A stretch of DNA of 64,000 bases from Candidatus Binatus soli (lineage in GTDB: Bacteria; Desulfobacterota; Binatia; Binatales; Binataceae): the NCBI GenBank assembly GCA_002479255.1, contig DLMJ01000047.1:81411-145410 (forward strand), in the 5' to 3' direction. Positions 52,801 to 62,079 of the stretch are shown piece by piece (the stretch's first letter is position 1; each line of letters begins with the position of its first letter). The position numbers and the translations under genes were made by a program. Below the pieces are notes generated by a model. The model searched no databases, had not been told where the DNA came from, and worked only from the letters and a program-made list of their open reading frames with translations.

Positions 52801-54503
52801 CGCACATCGTGGTTGACCCCATAACGCGCATCGAAGGGCATCTCCGAATCGAAGCCGAGGTTGACGGCGGCAAGGTGACCGACGCCTGGTCGTCTGCCAC
52901 GATGTTCCGGGGGATCGAGATAATCCTCAAGGGTCGCGATCCGCGTGACGCGTGGGTCTTCACGCAGCGCATCTGTGGCGTCTGCACGACCGTCCACGCG
53001 ATCGCATCGATCCGCGCCGTAGAGAACGCAGTCGGCGCGAATCCTCCGCCCAATGCGCGCCTGCTCCGCAACCTGATCATGTCCGCGCAGGCAGTGCAGG
53101 ATCACGTGGTTCATTTCTACCATCTCCACGCGCTGGACTGGGTCGATGTAGTCTCGGCGCTATCCGCGGACCCGACCAAGACTGCCTCGCTCGCTCAATC
53201 GATTTCGGACTGGCCGCTATCCAGCGCTACATACTTTACGGGCGTCCGCGATCGCCTCAAGACCTTCGTCAATCGAGGTCAGCTGGGTCCGTTCGCCAAC
53301 GCATACTGGGGGCATCCGGCGTACAAGCTTCCGCCTGAGGCAAACCTGATGGCGGTCGCGCACTACCTTGAGGCGCTCGACTTCCAGCGCAAGTTTATCC
53401 GCATCCACGCGATTCTGGGCGGCAAAAATCCGCATCTGCAGAGCTTCCTGGTGGGCGGGATGGCGACGCCGGTCGATCCCGACTCGCAGGCGTCGCTCAA
53501 CATCGGCACCATCGCGGCGCTCAGAGAGCTGATCGCGAAGGGCCGCGATTTTGTCACCCGCGTTTATATTCCCGACGTCATCGCGGTCGGCGGATTCTAC
53601 AAGGACTGGACGCATTACGGCGCCGGAGTCGGAAACTTTCTCGCCTATGGCGAATATCCCGAGGGCGACGACAGCGAACCGCGGCTATTCCTGCCGCGCG
53701 GCGTAATTCACGCGCGCAACATCACGCGCATTGAGCCGATGATCCCGGAGAAGATCACCGAGCAGGTGAAGCATTCCTGGTACAACTACGATGGCGGCGA
53801 CGACAAGGGACTTCATCCGTTCAAGGGCGAGACCAATCCCGCTTACACCGGGCCCACGCCACCCTACGACCGTCTGAACACGGACGAGAAATATAGCTGG
53901 CTTAAATCGCCGCGCTACGACGGTCAGCCGATGGAGGTCGGACCGCTCGCACGGATGCTGGTCGCATATGGCAGCGGCCAGCAGCGTGTCAAGGAGCTCG
54001 TCGGTAAGGTGCTGACCGCACTCGGCGCCGGCCCGGAGGCGTTATTCTCGACGCTCGGACGGTTGGCGGCGCGCGCGATCGAAACTCAGGTGTTGATCGA
54101 AAAGATGGATGACTGGGTGACCGCACTTGCTGAGAGCATGGCGCGCCGCGACTACCGTATCCAGGATAATTCCAAGTGGGATCCCGCTTCCTGGCCCAAG
54201 GAATGCTATGGCGCGGGCTTTCATGAGGCGCCGCGCGGTGCGCTCGGCCACTGGGTGCACATCCAGGACGGCGCGATCGTGAACTATCAATGCGTCGTGC
54301 CGAGCACCTGGAACGCCGGTCCGCGCGACTCAGCCGGCCAACGCGGACCCTACGAATCAGCCTTGGTCGGCACGCCGATCGCCAAACCTGACCAGCCGCT
54401 CGAGATTCTGCGCACTGTTCACTCATTCGATCCCTGCATGGCTTGTGGCGTGCACGTGGTGGACGCCCGGAGGCGCGAGCTGGCTCGCGTAAGGGTTGTA
54501 TGA
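52797..54503 (+). CDS. hupL: Uptake [NiFe]-hydrogenase large subunit
   Basis: 568-residue catalytic subunit splitting H2. Ligands of the NiFe(CN)2CO site are all present: RICGVC (C60, C63) and SFDPCMACGVHV (C547, C550). After His553 a 15-residue tail (VVDARRRELARVRVV) remains, the extension removed by the HupD endopeptidase after nickel insertion. Sequence such as LAQSISDWPLSSATYF and YWGHPAYKLPPEANLM matches group 1 enzymes of the HybC type. Its start and stop overlap the neighbours (ATGA), giving equal subunit production. Confidence 0.97.
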   Translation: MTHIVVDPITRIEGHLRIEAEVDGGKVTDAWSSATMFRGIEIILKGRDPRDAWVFTQRICGVCTTVHAIASIRAVENAVGANPPPNARLLRNLIMSAQAVQDHVVHFYHLHALDWVDVVSALSADPTKTASLAQSISDWPLSSATYFTGVRDRLKTFVNRGQLGPFANAYWGHPAYKLPPEANLMAVAHYLEALDFQRKFIRIHAILGGKNPHLQSFLVGGMATPVDPDSQASLNIGTIAALRELIAKGRDFVTRVYIPDVIAVGGFYKDWTHYGAGVGNFLAYGEYPEGDDSEPRLFLPRGVIHARNITRIEPMIPEKITEQVKHSWYNYDGGDDKGLHPFKGETNPAYTGPTPPYDRLNTDEKYSWLKSPRYDGQPMEVGPLARMLVAYGSGQQRVKELVGKVLTALGAGPEALFSTLGRLAARAIETQVLIEKMDDWVTALAESMARRDYRIQDNSKWDPASWPKECYGAGFHEAPRGALGHWVHIQDGAIVNYQCVVPSTWNAGPRDSAGQRGPYESALVGTPIAKPDQPLEILRTVHSFDPCMACGVHVVDARRRELARVRVV

Positions 54504-55210
54504 GCGCCACGCCTAAAATTGTCAGTCCGACCGAAGCAGTGGTCGCGGTATACGTGTGGGAGTTGCCGGTTCGACTAACGCACTGGCTGATCGTCCTATC
54601 CATCGCGGTCCTCTCGGTTACCGGTTTCTACATCGGCGATCCGCTCATAGCCGTCAGCGGGCCTGCCCGGGATCACTTCGTCATGGGGACGATGCGCGTA
54701 ATCCATCTGTACGCCGCGATCGTCTTTGCGTTGGCCCTGTTTGTGCGCATCTACTGGCTGTTTGTGGGCAACCAATACGCACGCTGGGATCAGTATCTTC
54801 CCGTGTCGCGCGAACGCCTGCGCAACACCTGGGAGGCGCTGAACTTTTTCAGCTACTGGCGGCGCGATCCGCTGCCGTATCCCGGGCAGACCGGCACTGC
54901 CGGCCTGGCCTACGGCGTCGTCTTTCTGATCCAGTTCGTGATGGTTTTGACCGGACTTGCATTGTACACGGTGTACGCGGCTCCGAACTCGCTGTTCCAG
55001 GCCTTCGTCTTCCTGATTCCACTCTTCCGCGGCCTGCAGATGGTGCATCTGATTCATCACATCGGAATGTGGCTGCTGCTCGTCTTCATGATCCTTCACG
55101 TTTATTTGTCTGTTCTATTTTCCGTTACCGAACGAAACGAAATCGATTCAATGTTCTCCGGTTATAAAGAAAGGGAAGTCACGGTTGTCCGGGAGACGCG
55201 CGATGCCTGA
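54500..55210 (+). CDS. hupC: Hydrogenase cytochrome b subunit
   Basis: 236-residue membrane protein of the HupC/HyaC type that passes electrons from the small subunit to quinone. Four transmembrane helices are seen, starting LTHWLIVLSIAVLSVTGFYI and VIHLYAAIVFALALFVRIYW, then a third near 149-169 and a fourth near 189-208. The histidines expected for two b hemes are in LTHW, VIHLY, MVHLIHHIG and ILHVY. The ATG overlaps the hupL stop (ATGA). Its C-terminus overlaps hupD by eight bases. Confidence 0.93.
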   Translation: MSATPKIVSPTEAVVAVYVWELPVRLTHWLIVLSIAVLSVTGFYIGDPLIAVSGPARDHFVMGTMRVIHLYAAIVFALALFVRIYWLFVGNQYARWDQYLPVSRERLRNTWEALNFFSYWRRDPLPYPGQTGTAGLAYGVVFLIQFVMVLTGLALYTVYAAPNSLFQAFVFLIPLFRGLQMVHLIHHIGMWLLLVFMILHVYLSVLFSVTERNEIDSMFSGYKEREVTVVRETRDA

Positions 55211-55754
55211 CGAATTGCTCGTACTCGGACTCGGCAATCTGCTCCTCGGCGATGACGGTTTGGGTATCGCGGCTGTCACGAGGCTGGAGCGCGAGTATGA
55301 CGTGCCCCCGGGCGTGCGCCTGGCGGATGGCGGCACTCTGGGGCTGGCGCTGCTTGGGCTTTTTGCCGAATCGAAGCATGCAATTCTGGTGGACGCGGTT
55401 CGCGCCGACGCGCGTGCCGGGAGCCTGGTTCGTATCGATGGAGAGGAAGTGGCGCCCGCAGTGCGTGAACGCCTCTCTCCTCACCAGGTTGGGGTCGCCG
55501 ATCTTCTGGACGCGGCTCGACTCATGGACTCCTATCCGGCATCGGTGACGCTCCTGGGGCTCGTGCCGGAAAAAATGGATTTAAGTCTCGAGCGGTCCGA
55601 TGCGGTCGAGGCGGGGCTGGACAGTCTCATCGAGGCGATAGTGTGTGAAGCTCGAGGTCTTGGCTATGAACTGTCGCCGAAGAAGAGCGCGGCGAGTGGC
55701 GCTGACCGTGCTGTTGGCGTTGTGCCCGATCTTGGGGTGCAACACGAGCGGTAG
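55203..55754 (+). CDS. hupD: Hydrogenase maturation endopeptidase
   Basis: Cleaves the C-terminal tail of the large subunit after nickel loading. It begins LLVLGLGNLLLGDDGLGIAA, with the conserved Glu replaced by Asp in the usual GNxLxxDDG(x)G form, then VADGGTLGLAL and a His in RLSPHQVGVADLL. The 183 residues exceed the usual 150-165 because the last 30 (YELSPKKSAASGADRAVG…) are an extension overlapping the cytochrome gene. GGGAGA precedes the ATG at 55203. Confidence 0.92.
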   Translation: MPDELLVLGLGNLLLGDDGLGIAAVTRLEREYDVPPGVRLADGGTLGLALLGLFAESKHAILVDAVRADARAGSLVRIDGEEVAPAVRERLSPHQVGVADLLDAARLMDSYPASVTLLGLVPEKMDLSLERSDAVEAGLDSLIEAIVCEARGLGYELSPKKSAASGADRAVGVVPDLGVQHER

Positions 55755-56073
55755 ATCGCGCGGCGAGGCGCAGATGCCACCCGGTCTTCTTGAATCGCGC
55801 GAGGCGCGGCAGAGAGGACACGGACTGTTCCTGGAGAACTGTGCAATCTGTCATGGCGCGATGGGCGATGGGCGCGGACCCCGCCGCGTCGGCATAGACC
55901 CCCCGCCGGCAAATCTCACGGTCCCGCCATGGTCCGATTCGGCGAGCGCTGCGCGAATCTATAGCGCGATTCACGACGGCGTTCACGGGAGCGCGATGCC
56001 ATCATGGCGGACCCTCACCGACCGGCAGATCTGGGACCTGGTGGCGTACATCCATTCGTTAGGCAAGTCATGA
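55666..56073 (+). CDS. c-type cytochrome lipoprotein
   Basis: A 135-residue periplasmic monoheme cytochrome c. The basic N-terminus and hydrophobic stretch (RRVALTVLLALCPILGC) end in a lipobox-like LGC, so it may be lipid-anchored. The heme motif is CAICH with a Met ligand likely in GSAMPSW. GAGG nine bases before the ATG at 55666 supports the start; this overlaps hupD by 89 bases. The stop overlaps hypF (ATGA). It may accept electrons from the hydrogenase complex. Confidence 0.85.
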   Translation: MNCRRRRARRVALTVLLALCPILGCNTSGRSRGEAQMPPGLLESREARQRGHGLFLENCAICHGAMGDGRGPRRVGIDPPPANLTVPPWSDSASAARIYSAIHDGVHGSAMPSWRTLTDRQIWDLVAYIHSLGKS

Positions 56074-58433
56074 ACGCTCAAGAGCGACATGTCGCTGACC
56101 CTCATGCTGCCGGCGCAGATGAGCGTGCGTTGGAACTTGCGGGCCGCAAGGTCCGAGTGTCGGGGATCTCGCAGGGAGTCGGGTTCAGGCCTTTCGTCTA
56201 TAGGCTCGCCTGCGAGGAGGGACTCAGCGGCAGCGTTTGTAACGACGCGACGGGCGTCACGATCGAAGCCTTCGGATCGCGCGACGCGCTGGATCGCTTC
56301 GTCGCTCGCATCGCCTCAGAGTCGCCCGCGGCTGCACGGCTCGACGGTGTGCGGACGAGTCCCCTGGCCTTCGAGCGGCGCACCGGGTTCGAGATTGCCG
56401 CGAGCGTCCATGGCGCGGAGCGCCGTGTATCAATACCTGCCGACCTCGCGACCTGCCCTGAATGCCTCGCCGAAATTTTTGCTCCCGGCGACCGCCGCTA
56501 TCGCTACGCATTTACCAACTGCACCAGCTGCGGCCCGCGCTTTACGATTGCGCGCGACATCCCCTACGACCGTCCCGCCACGACCATGGCGCGATTCCCG
56601 ATGTGCCCCGAGTGCCGGCGCGAGTACCAATCTCCAGCCGACCGCCGCTTTCATGCGCAACCCAATGCATGCCCGAATTGCGGCCCGCGGCTGCGGCTGA
56701 TTGATTGCGCGAATCGGACCGTGCGCGACGACGACGATCCTATCCGCGCGGCCGCCCGGGCGATTATCGAAGGCAAAATAGTCGCGATCAAAGGAATCGG
56801 CGGGTTTCACCTCGCGTGCGATGCGACCGATCCCGCGGCTGTGCGCCGCCTGCGTGAGCGCAAGCATCGCGACGAGAAACCGTTCGCGGTTATGGTGCGC
56901 GATGCCGCCGAGGCGGAGCGCCTGGCGCATTTCACCGCGGCGGACAAGGAGGTCCTGCTCGCAAGCGAGCGGCCAATTGTGATCGTTCGCCGCCGCCGGC
57001 ACGCGGCGCTTGCGCCCGAAATCGCTCCGGGCATTCCTGCCGTCGGCCTGATGCTTGCCTACGCTCCGCTGCATCATCTGCTGATGGCGGAAGTCGGCCG
57101 TCCGATAGTGATGACCTCGGGTAATCTGTCCGAAGCACCAATCGCGTATCGCGACGATGAAGCAATTGCGCGGCTTAAGTCGATTGCCGACCTGTTTGTG
57201 ATGCACGACCGCGAAATCGTCACGCGATGCGACGATTCCGTCGTCCGCGTGATAGCGGCGCGTGCCACCGTTATGCGCCGGTCGCGCGGTTACGTTCCGC
57301 GTCCGATTAGGGTTGCGCAACCGTTTAGCCGGCCGGTGCTGGCGTGCGGCGCGCAACTCAAGAACACGTTCTGCATTGGCGTCGGAAGCGACGCATACTT
57401 CGGGCCGCACATCGGCGACCTCGAAAATCTCGAGACCTTCGAGTCGTTCGAGGAATCGATCGCGCGGATGGAGCGCTTTCTTGGCGTCCAGCCGGAATTG
57501 ATCGCACACGATCTGCATCCCGATTATCTCTCGACAGCCTATGCGCTCGGGCGCAGCCCGGTGCCTGCGGTCGCCGTGCAGCATCATCATGCGCACGTCG
57601 CCAGCGCGATGGCGGAGCATCGCCTTGCCGGTCCGGTTCTCGGCATCGCCTTCGACGGAACCGGCTACGGCACTGACGGTCATGCATGGGGGGGCGAGTT
57701 CATGGCCGCCGACACCGCTGATTTCGAGCGGCTTGCGACCTTTCGCCCCATTGCGCTCGCGGGCGGCGATGCGGCTATCCGCAACGTATGGCGAATAGCG
57801 CTCGCAATGCTGGACGATGCGTTTGATGGCGCCGCGCCGCTCGCCGATCTCGCGCTGTTCCGCACGATTGCGCCCGGCGAAATCGAGATCGTGCGGGCGA
57901 TGATAGCTGGACATCTCAATGCGCCGCTGGCGCATGGCGTCGGCCGCTACTTCGACGCGTTCGGCGCGCTCGCACTCGGTCTGGCGCGCGCGAACTACGA
58001 AGGGCAGGTGGCGATGCGCCTTGAATGGGTGGCCGACCCGGCCGAGCGGCGACGCTACCGCTTTGACATCGATCGCTCCGCAGCGCCCTGGCAGATCGAT
58101 CTGCGGGCGGCGGTGCGCGAAGCGGTCCGCGATCTCCGCGGTCGCGTGTCGGCGGCGACAATCTCTGCGCGCTTCCACAACACGCTCGTGTCCGCATCCG
58201 CGGAGATCGTTCGCACCGCTGCCGCGCGCCTGGGACGCATCCCGATCGTGCTCAGTGGCGGATGCTTCCAGAATGCGCGGCTGGCGGAATCAATCGCGGG
58301 CGCCTTGTCGCCCCGATTCGACGTTTACCTGCATTGCTCTGTGCCGCCCGGCGATGGCGGAATCGCGCTCGGGCAAGCTATCGTTGCCGATGCGAAGTCA
58401 AGAAAATCCGCCGGGGGTCGAGTATGTGCCTAG
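56070..58433 (+). CDS. hypF: Carbamoyltransferase HypF
   Basis: 787-residue enzyme making the thiocyanate/cyanide ligands of the NiFe site from carbamoyl phosphate, with HypE. Domains in order: acylphosphatase (VRVSGISQGVGFRPFVYRLA), two zinc fingers (CPECLAEIF…CTSCGPR and CPECRREY…CPNCGPR), a YrdC-like domain (AIKGIGGFHLACDAT, MTSGNLSEAPIAY) and a Kae1-like carbamoyltransferase (HHHAHVASAMAEH, GTGYGTDGHAWGGEF). The start overlaps the cytochrome stop. Confidence 0.96.
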   Translation: MNAQERHVADPHAAGADERALELAGRKVRVSGISQGVGFRPFVYRLACEEGLSGSVCNDATGVTIEAFGSRDALDRFVARIASESPAAARLDGVRTSPLAFERRTGFEIAASVHGAERRVSIPADLATCPECLAEIFAPGDRRYRYAFTNCTSCGPRFTIARDIPYDRPATTMARFPMCPECRREYQSPADRRFHAQPNACPNCGPRLRLIDCANRTVRDDDDPIRAAARAIIEGKIVAIKGIGGFHLACDATDPAAVRRLRERKHRDEKPFAVMVRDAAEAERLAHFTAADKEVLLASERPIVIVRRRRHAALAPEIAPGIPAVGLMLAYAPLHHLLMAEVGRPIVMTSGNLSEAPIAYRDDEAIARLKSIADLFVMHDREIVTRCDDSVVRVIAARATVMRRSRGYVPRPIRVAQPFSRPVLACGAQLKNTFCIGVGSDAYFGPHIGDLENLETFESFEESIARMERFLGVQPELIAHDLHPDYLSTAYALGRSPVPAVAVQHHHAHVASAMAEHRLAGPVLGIAFDGTGYGTDGHAWGGEFMAADTADFERLATFRPIALAGGDAAIRNVWRIALAMLDDAFDGAAPLADLALFRTIAPGEIEIVRAMIAGHLNAPLAHGVGRYFDAFGALALGLARANYEGQVAMRLEWVADPAERRRYRFDIDRSAAPWQIDLRAAVREAVRDLRGRVSAATISARFHNTLVSASAEIVRTAAARLGRIPIVLSGGCFQNARLAESIAGALSPRFDVYLHCSVPPGDGGIALGQAIVADAKSRKSAGGRVCA

Positions 58434-58708
58434 GCGTTCCAGGCAAGGTGTTGACGGTCGATGGGTCGGTCGCCACCGTCGATTTTTTCGGGGTCAGGCG
58501 CGATGTCAGGCTCGACATCGTCGATGAACCGGTCGAGCCGGGCGACTATGTGATGAATCACGTCGGCTTCGCGATCCGCCGCATCCCACCCGCCGAAGTG
58601 AAAGAGACGCTCGCGCTTTACGAGCAGTTGCTCGCGGCGATTTCGAGCGAAGATCTCCTGGCCGCCGACATCCGGGGCGAGATAGCCGCGACGCGTGAAA
58701 AAAAATGA
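58424..58708 (+). CDS. hypC: Hydrogenase assembly chaperone HypC
   Basis: 94-residue chaperone. It begins MCLGVPGKVL; Cys2 binds iron or the large-subunit precursor and works with HypD. The central GDYVMNHVGFAIRRI is typical. It overlaps the hypF end by ten bases and its stop overlaps the hypD ATG. GGGGG lies about seven bases before the ATG. Confidence 0.95.
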   Translation: MCLGVPGKVLTVDGSVATVDFFGVRRDVRLDIVDEPVEPGDYVMNHVGFAIRRIPPAEVKETLALYEQLLAAISSEDLLAADIRGEIAATREKK

Positions 58709-59847
58709 ACGATGCGGGCCGCAACGCGATGCAGTTCCGCGACCCCGCGCGCGCCGCCCAGATGGCCTCTCTGCTCGAACGTCTGGTCGGCGAAATCGGC
58801 CGCGAACCCGTCTCCGTGATGCACGTCTGCGGCAGTCACGAGCAGGCGATCGCGCGCTTCGGCCTTCGTGCAATCTTTCCCCGCGCGCTGGAAGTGATCA
58901 TGGGACCCGGATGCCCCGTTTGCGTGACGGACATGCCCGAGGTCGATGAAGCCGTCGCTCTGGCGGAAGACGGCATCAGGATCGCGACATACGGCGACAT
59001 GCTGCGCGTGCCGGGCACCGCGCGATCGCTGGCCGACGCGCAGGCAGCGGGCGCAAAAGTTGACGTCGTTTACAGCGTCACGCAGGCTCAGCAACTCGCC
59101 GCAAAGCTCGACGAAGAACTGGTTTTCTTTGCGAGCGGCTTCGAAACCACCGCCGTCGCAACTGCGGCCGTGCTGCTGGGCTCGCCCCCGCCGAATTTTT
59201 CGATCCTTTCCGCGCACAAGTACATTCCGCCGGTGATGGAGATCGTCGCCGAGATGCCGCACACGCGCGTGGAAGGCTTCCTTGCGGCGGGCCATGCGGC
59301 GACGATCACCGGCTGCGCTATTTTCGAGCGTTTCGTCGAACGCCACCGCATCCCGGTCGTCGTGGCGGGATTCGAGCCGCTCGATATTCTTGCCGGGCTC
59401 GCAAAATTGCTCGAACTGGTGCGCGACCGCCGCCCCGAAGTCGCAAACATGTATCCGCGATGTGTCACGCGCGAGGGTAACCGCCGCGCGCAGGAAGTTC
59501 TCTGGAAAGTCTTCCGGCCGGTCGGCGGAAGATGGCGCGGAATTGCGCACGTGCCCAATGGCAACCTCCGCCTGCGCGACGAATTCGCGCGCTTCGATGC
59601 GCGCCGGCGCTTCAAGATCGACGTGAGCCGGCTCTGGGACTATGCGCCGCCGAGTCTGGCGCATAGCTGTATCTGCGGCGACATCATGGCCGGCATCGCA
59701 TCGCCATCGTCATGCTCGCTGTTCGGCAAGCAATGCGAGCCCGATAACCCCGTGGGTGCGTGCATGGTCAGCACCGAGGGTACATGCCGGATCTGGCATC
59801 AGTACGGCGGACAACTCGATCTGAGGGACAAAGATGAGCGCGCTTAG
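58705..59847 (+). CDS. hypD: Fe(CN)2CO assembly scaffold HypD
   Basis: 380-residue scaffold on which the Fe(CN)2CO group is built. Conserved parts are CGSHEQAIARFGLRAIFP, MGPGCPVCVTDMPE and ASGFETTAVATA. The C-terminal [4Fe-4S] cysteines lie in CICGDIMAG, CSLFGKQCEP, GACMVSTEG and TCRIWH. The ATG overlaps the hypC stop and the end overlaps hypE by 14 bases. Confidence 0.96.
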   Translation: MNDAGRNAMQFRDPARAAQMASLLERLVGEIGREPVSVMHVCGSHEQAIARFGLRAIFPRALEVIMGPGCPVCVTDMPEVDEAVALAEDGIRIATYGDMLRVPGTARSLADAQAAGAKVDVVYSVTQAQQLAAKLDEELVFFASGFETTAVATAAVLLGSPPPNFSILSAHKYIPPVMEIVAEMPHTRVEGFLAAGHAATITGCAIFERFVERHRIPVVVAGFEPLDILAGLAKLLELVRDRRPEVANMYPRCVTREGNRRAQEVLWKVFRPVGGRWRGIAHVPNGNLRLRDEFARFDARRRFKIDVSRLWDYAPPSLAHSCICGDIMAGIASPSSCSLFGKQCEPDNPVGACMVSTEGTCRIWHQYGGQLDLRDKDERA

Positions 59848-60874
59848 GATCGCGCCGGACGCAAAGGTGATGCTCAAGCACGGCGCCGGCGGCCGCGCGA
59901 TGCGCGAGTTGATTCAACAGGTCTTCATCGGCGATGCGCAACCTCCCGCAGACGGCGGCATCGGGCTTGCCGCCATGGACGATGGCGCGGCGATTCGCGC
60001 GGGCGGCCAGTGGCTGGTGATGACGACCGACTCGTACGTTATCAAGCCCGCGTTCTTTCCGGGCGGCGACATCGGGCGCCTGGCGGTGTCCGGTACCGTG
60101 AACGATCTCTCGATGATGGGTGCGACCGACGTCGCCGCGCTTACCTGCGCGGTGATTATCGAGGAAGGCTTTCCGCGCGCGGACCTGGAACGGATCGCGG
60201 CTTCGATCAGTGCTGCATGCGCGGAAGCCGGCGCCACCATTGTCACCGGCGACACCAAGGTGATGGGCCGCGGCGAAATCGATGGAATCGCGCTTAACAC
60301 CGCGGGCGTTGCGTTCACCCGCCGCGTGATTCCGGACTGCGGCCTCAGGCCCGGCGACAAGCTTATAGTCACTGGCACGATCGGCGATCATGGTCTGGCC
60401 GTGATGGCGCGGCGTCATTCGCTCGATCTCCAGGGCGACCTGCGCTCGGACGTCGCGCCGCTCAACGGGCTCATCCGGCGCGCGATCGAGGCCGGCGGCG
60501 AGCAACTGATCGCGATGAAGGATCCCACCCGCGGCGGGCTCGCCAGCACGCTGCACGAGATGGCGCACAAGAGCAACGTCGGAATCGTGCTCGAAGCTTC
60601 GCGCGTACCGATCAGCGCCAGCGTGCAGGCCGCCGGCGAACTGCTCGGGATCGATCCCATGCATGCCGCAAACGAGGGCAAGGCAGTGATCGCCGTGCGG
60701 CCTGGCGCCGAGGATCGCGTGCTCGCCGCCTTGCGCTCGCATTCGTATGGCCGTCACGCCGCAGTCGTCGCCGTCTGCGTCGCCGAACGGCCGGGGTTCG
60801 TGATTCTCGACACGGGCTTCGGGCGCCGCTTGCTCGCTGAGCCCGAGGGCGAGCTGCTACCGCGAATCTGCTGA
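59834..60874 (+). CDS. hypE: Hydrogenase maturation protein HypE
   Basis: 346-residue PurM-like ATP-dependent dehydratase that turns thiocarbamate on its last cysteine into thiocyanate. The C-terminus is LLPRIC with the catalytic Cys346. The N-terminal KHGAGGRAM, TTDSYVIKP and VSGTVNDLSMMGA, and VTGDTKVMGRGEIDG are typical. It accepts the carbamoyl group from HypF. It is followed by the crotonase gene after 19 bases. Confidence 0.96.
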   Translation: MSALRIAPDAKVMLKHGAGGRAMRELIQQVFIGDAQPPADGGIGLAAMDDGAAIRAGGQWLVMTTDSYVIKPAFFPGGDIGRLAVSGTVNDLSMMGATDVAALTCAVIIEEGFPRADLERIAASISAACAEAGATIVTGDTKVMGRGEIDGIALNTAGVAFTRRVIPDCGLRPGDKLIVTGTIGDHGLAVMARRHSLDLQGDLRSDVAPLNGLIRRAIEAGGEQLIAMKDPTRGGLASTLHEMAHKSNVGIVLEASRVPISASVQAAGELLGIDPMHAANEGKAVIAVRPGAEDRVLAALRSHSYGRHAAVVAVCVAERPGFVILDTGFGRRLLAEPEGELLPRIC

Positions 60875-60893
60875 AGCGGCGGGTGATGCCACG

Positions 60894-61727
60894 ATGAAGC
60901 ACATCAAGATCGAGCGCGACGGAGCGGTCGGAATCATCACAATCGATCGCACCGAACGATTCAACTCGCTCGATGTGGCGACCGCGCAGGATCTCCGCAA
61001 GGCGGCCCTGCAGTTCGCGCGCGACAGCGCCGTGCGCGCGGTAATATTGCGCGGCGCCGGCGGCATCTTCTGCAGCGGGGCGGACCTGAAGTATATCCGC
61101 TCGGGCGGCGACGGCGCCGACCTGAGCTACCTCGCGCCGGAGCCCAGCGCCGGCGGCGATCGCTTTGGCGAGATCTTCAAGCAGATCCTCGAGTACATCC
61201 ACAGCACGATCTCCGAGATAAAACGCGCTCCCAAGCCGTTTATTGCCGCAGTGGACGGAATCGCGGCCGCCGGCGGGCTGGGTATCGCGATGGCTTGCGA
61301 CCTCGTGCTCGCGTCCGATCGCGCCAGCTTCGAATGGGCTTACAGCAAGACCGGGTTGACCGGCGCCGAAAGCTCAACGTTCTTCCTGCCCAGGCTCATC
61401 GGGCTTCGCCGCTCGATGGAATTGGTGCTGATGAATCCGCGGATCGATCCCGAGCGCGCTTTGCGGATCGGACTGATTAACGAGGTGTATCCCGCCGCTC
61501 AGTTCGACGCCGAATCGATGGCGGTTGCGCAACGCATCGCCGCTGGACCGACCGGCGCGTATGCCGTTGCCAAGCGTCTCATCAACGAAGCGGCGGGTGT
61601 GGACCGGCTCGATTACCATCTCGACCGTGAGCTCGAGAGCCTCGCGCGGAGCGCGGACTCGAGTGATTTTGCCGCCGGAATCGACGCGTTTTTCTCCAGG
61701 ACCCAGGCGCGGTTCAAGGGCAAATAG
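60894..61727 (+). CDS. Enoyl-CoA hydratase/isomerase (crotonase) family protein
   Basis: A 277-residue crotonase-fold protein with the CoA/oxyanion region IFCSGADLKYI and the second oxyanion loop in IAAAGGLGIAMACDLVLAS. Both classical hydratase glutamates are absent: the E144 position reads Gly (GGLGIAM) and the E164 position reads Tyr (FEWAYSKTG). The following GLTGAESSTFFLPRLIG resembles PaaB/isomerase-type members. It lies in the middle of the hyp operon with 19- and 10-base gaps and is probably co-transcribed. It is more likely an isomerase or thioesterase-like enzyme than a hydratase. Confidence 0.85.
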   Translation: MKHIKIERDGAVGIITIDRTERFNSLDVATAQDLRKAALQFARDSAVRAVILRGAGGIFCSGADLKYIRSGGDGADLSYLAPEPSAGGDRFGEIFKQILEYIHSTISEIKRAPKPFIAAVDGIAAAGGLGIAMACDLVLASDRASFEWAYSKTGLTGAESSTFFLPRLIGLRRSMELVLMNPRIDPERALRIGLINEVYPAAQFDAESMAVAQRIAAGPTGAYAVAKRLINEAAGVDRLDYHLDRELESLARSADSSDFAAGIDAFFSRTQARFKGK

Positions 61728-61737
61728 GGATCGCGCG

Positions 61738-62079
61738 ATGCACGAGTATTCGATCGTGAGCTCGCTGCTCGAGCGCGTTGGCGCAGAGGCGCGCGCGCAC
61801 AATGCAATCGCAGTGCATCGCCTGACGGTCAGGATTGGCGCCGCGGCCGGAGTCGATCCCGATCTGCTGTCAAAGGCTTACCAGATGTTCCGCGAGGGCA
61901 CGCTCTGTGCCGGCGCGGAGCTATGCGTCCAGCGCGTCGAGGAGCAATGGGCGTGTCCCGAATGCGGCCGGACGATCGCGCGCGGCGAAATCTTGCGCTG
62001 CGGGCAATGCGCAATGCCTGCACGGCTGGTGTCGGGCGACGAAATAATCCTCGAACAAATCGAGATGGAGGTGCCGTGA
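61738..62079 (+). CDS. hypA: Hydrogenase nickel chaperone HypA
   Basis: 113-residue nickel-delivery protein. Nickel binds the N-terminal HEYS (His2). A zinc site has C73, C76, C88 and C91 (CPEC…CGQC). The start is ten bases after the crotonase stop. Its stop overlaps the hypB ATG by one base. Confidence 0.95.
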   Translation: MHEYSIVSSLLERVGAEARAHNAIAVHRLTVRIGAAAGVDPDLLSKAYQMFREGTLCAGAELCVQRVEEQWACPECGRTIARGEILRCGQCAMPARLVSGDEIILEQIEMEVP

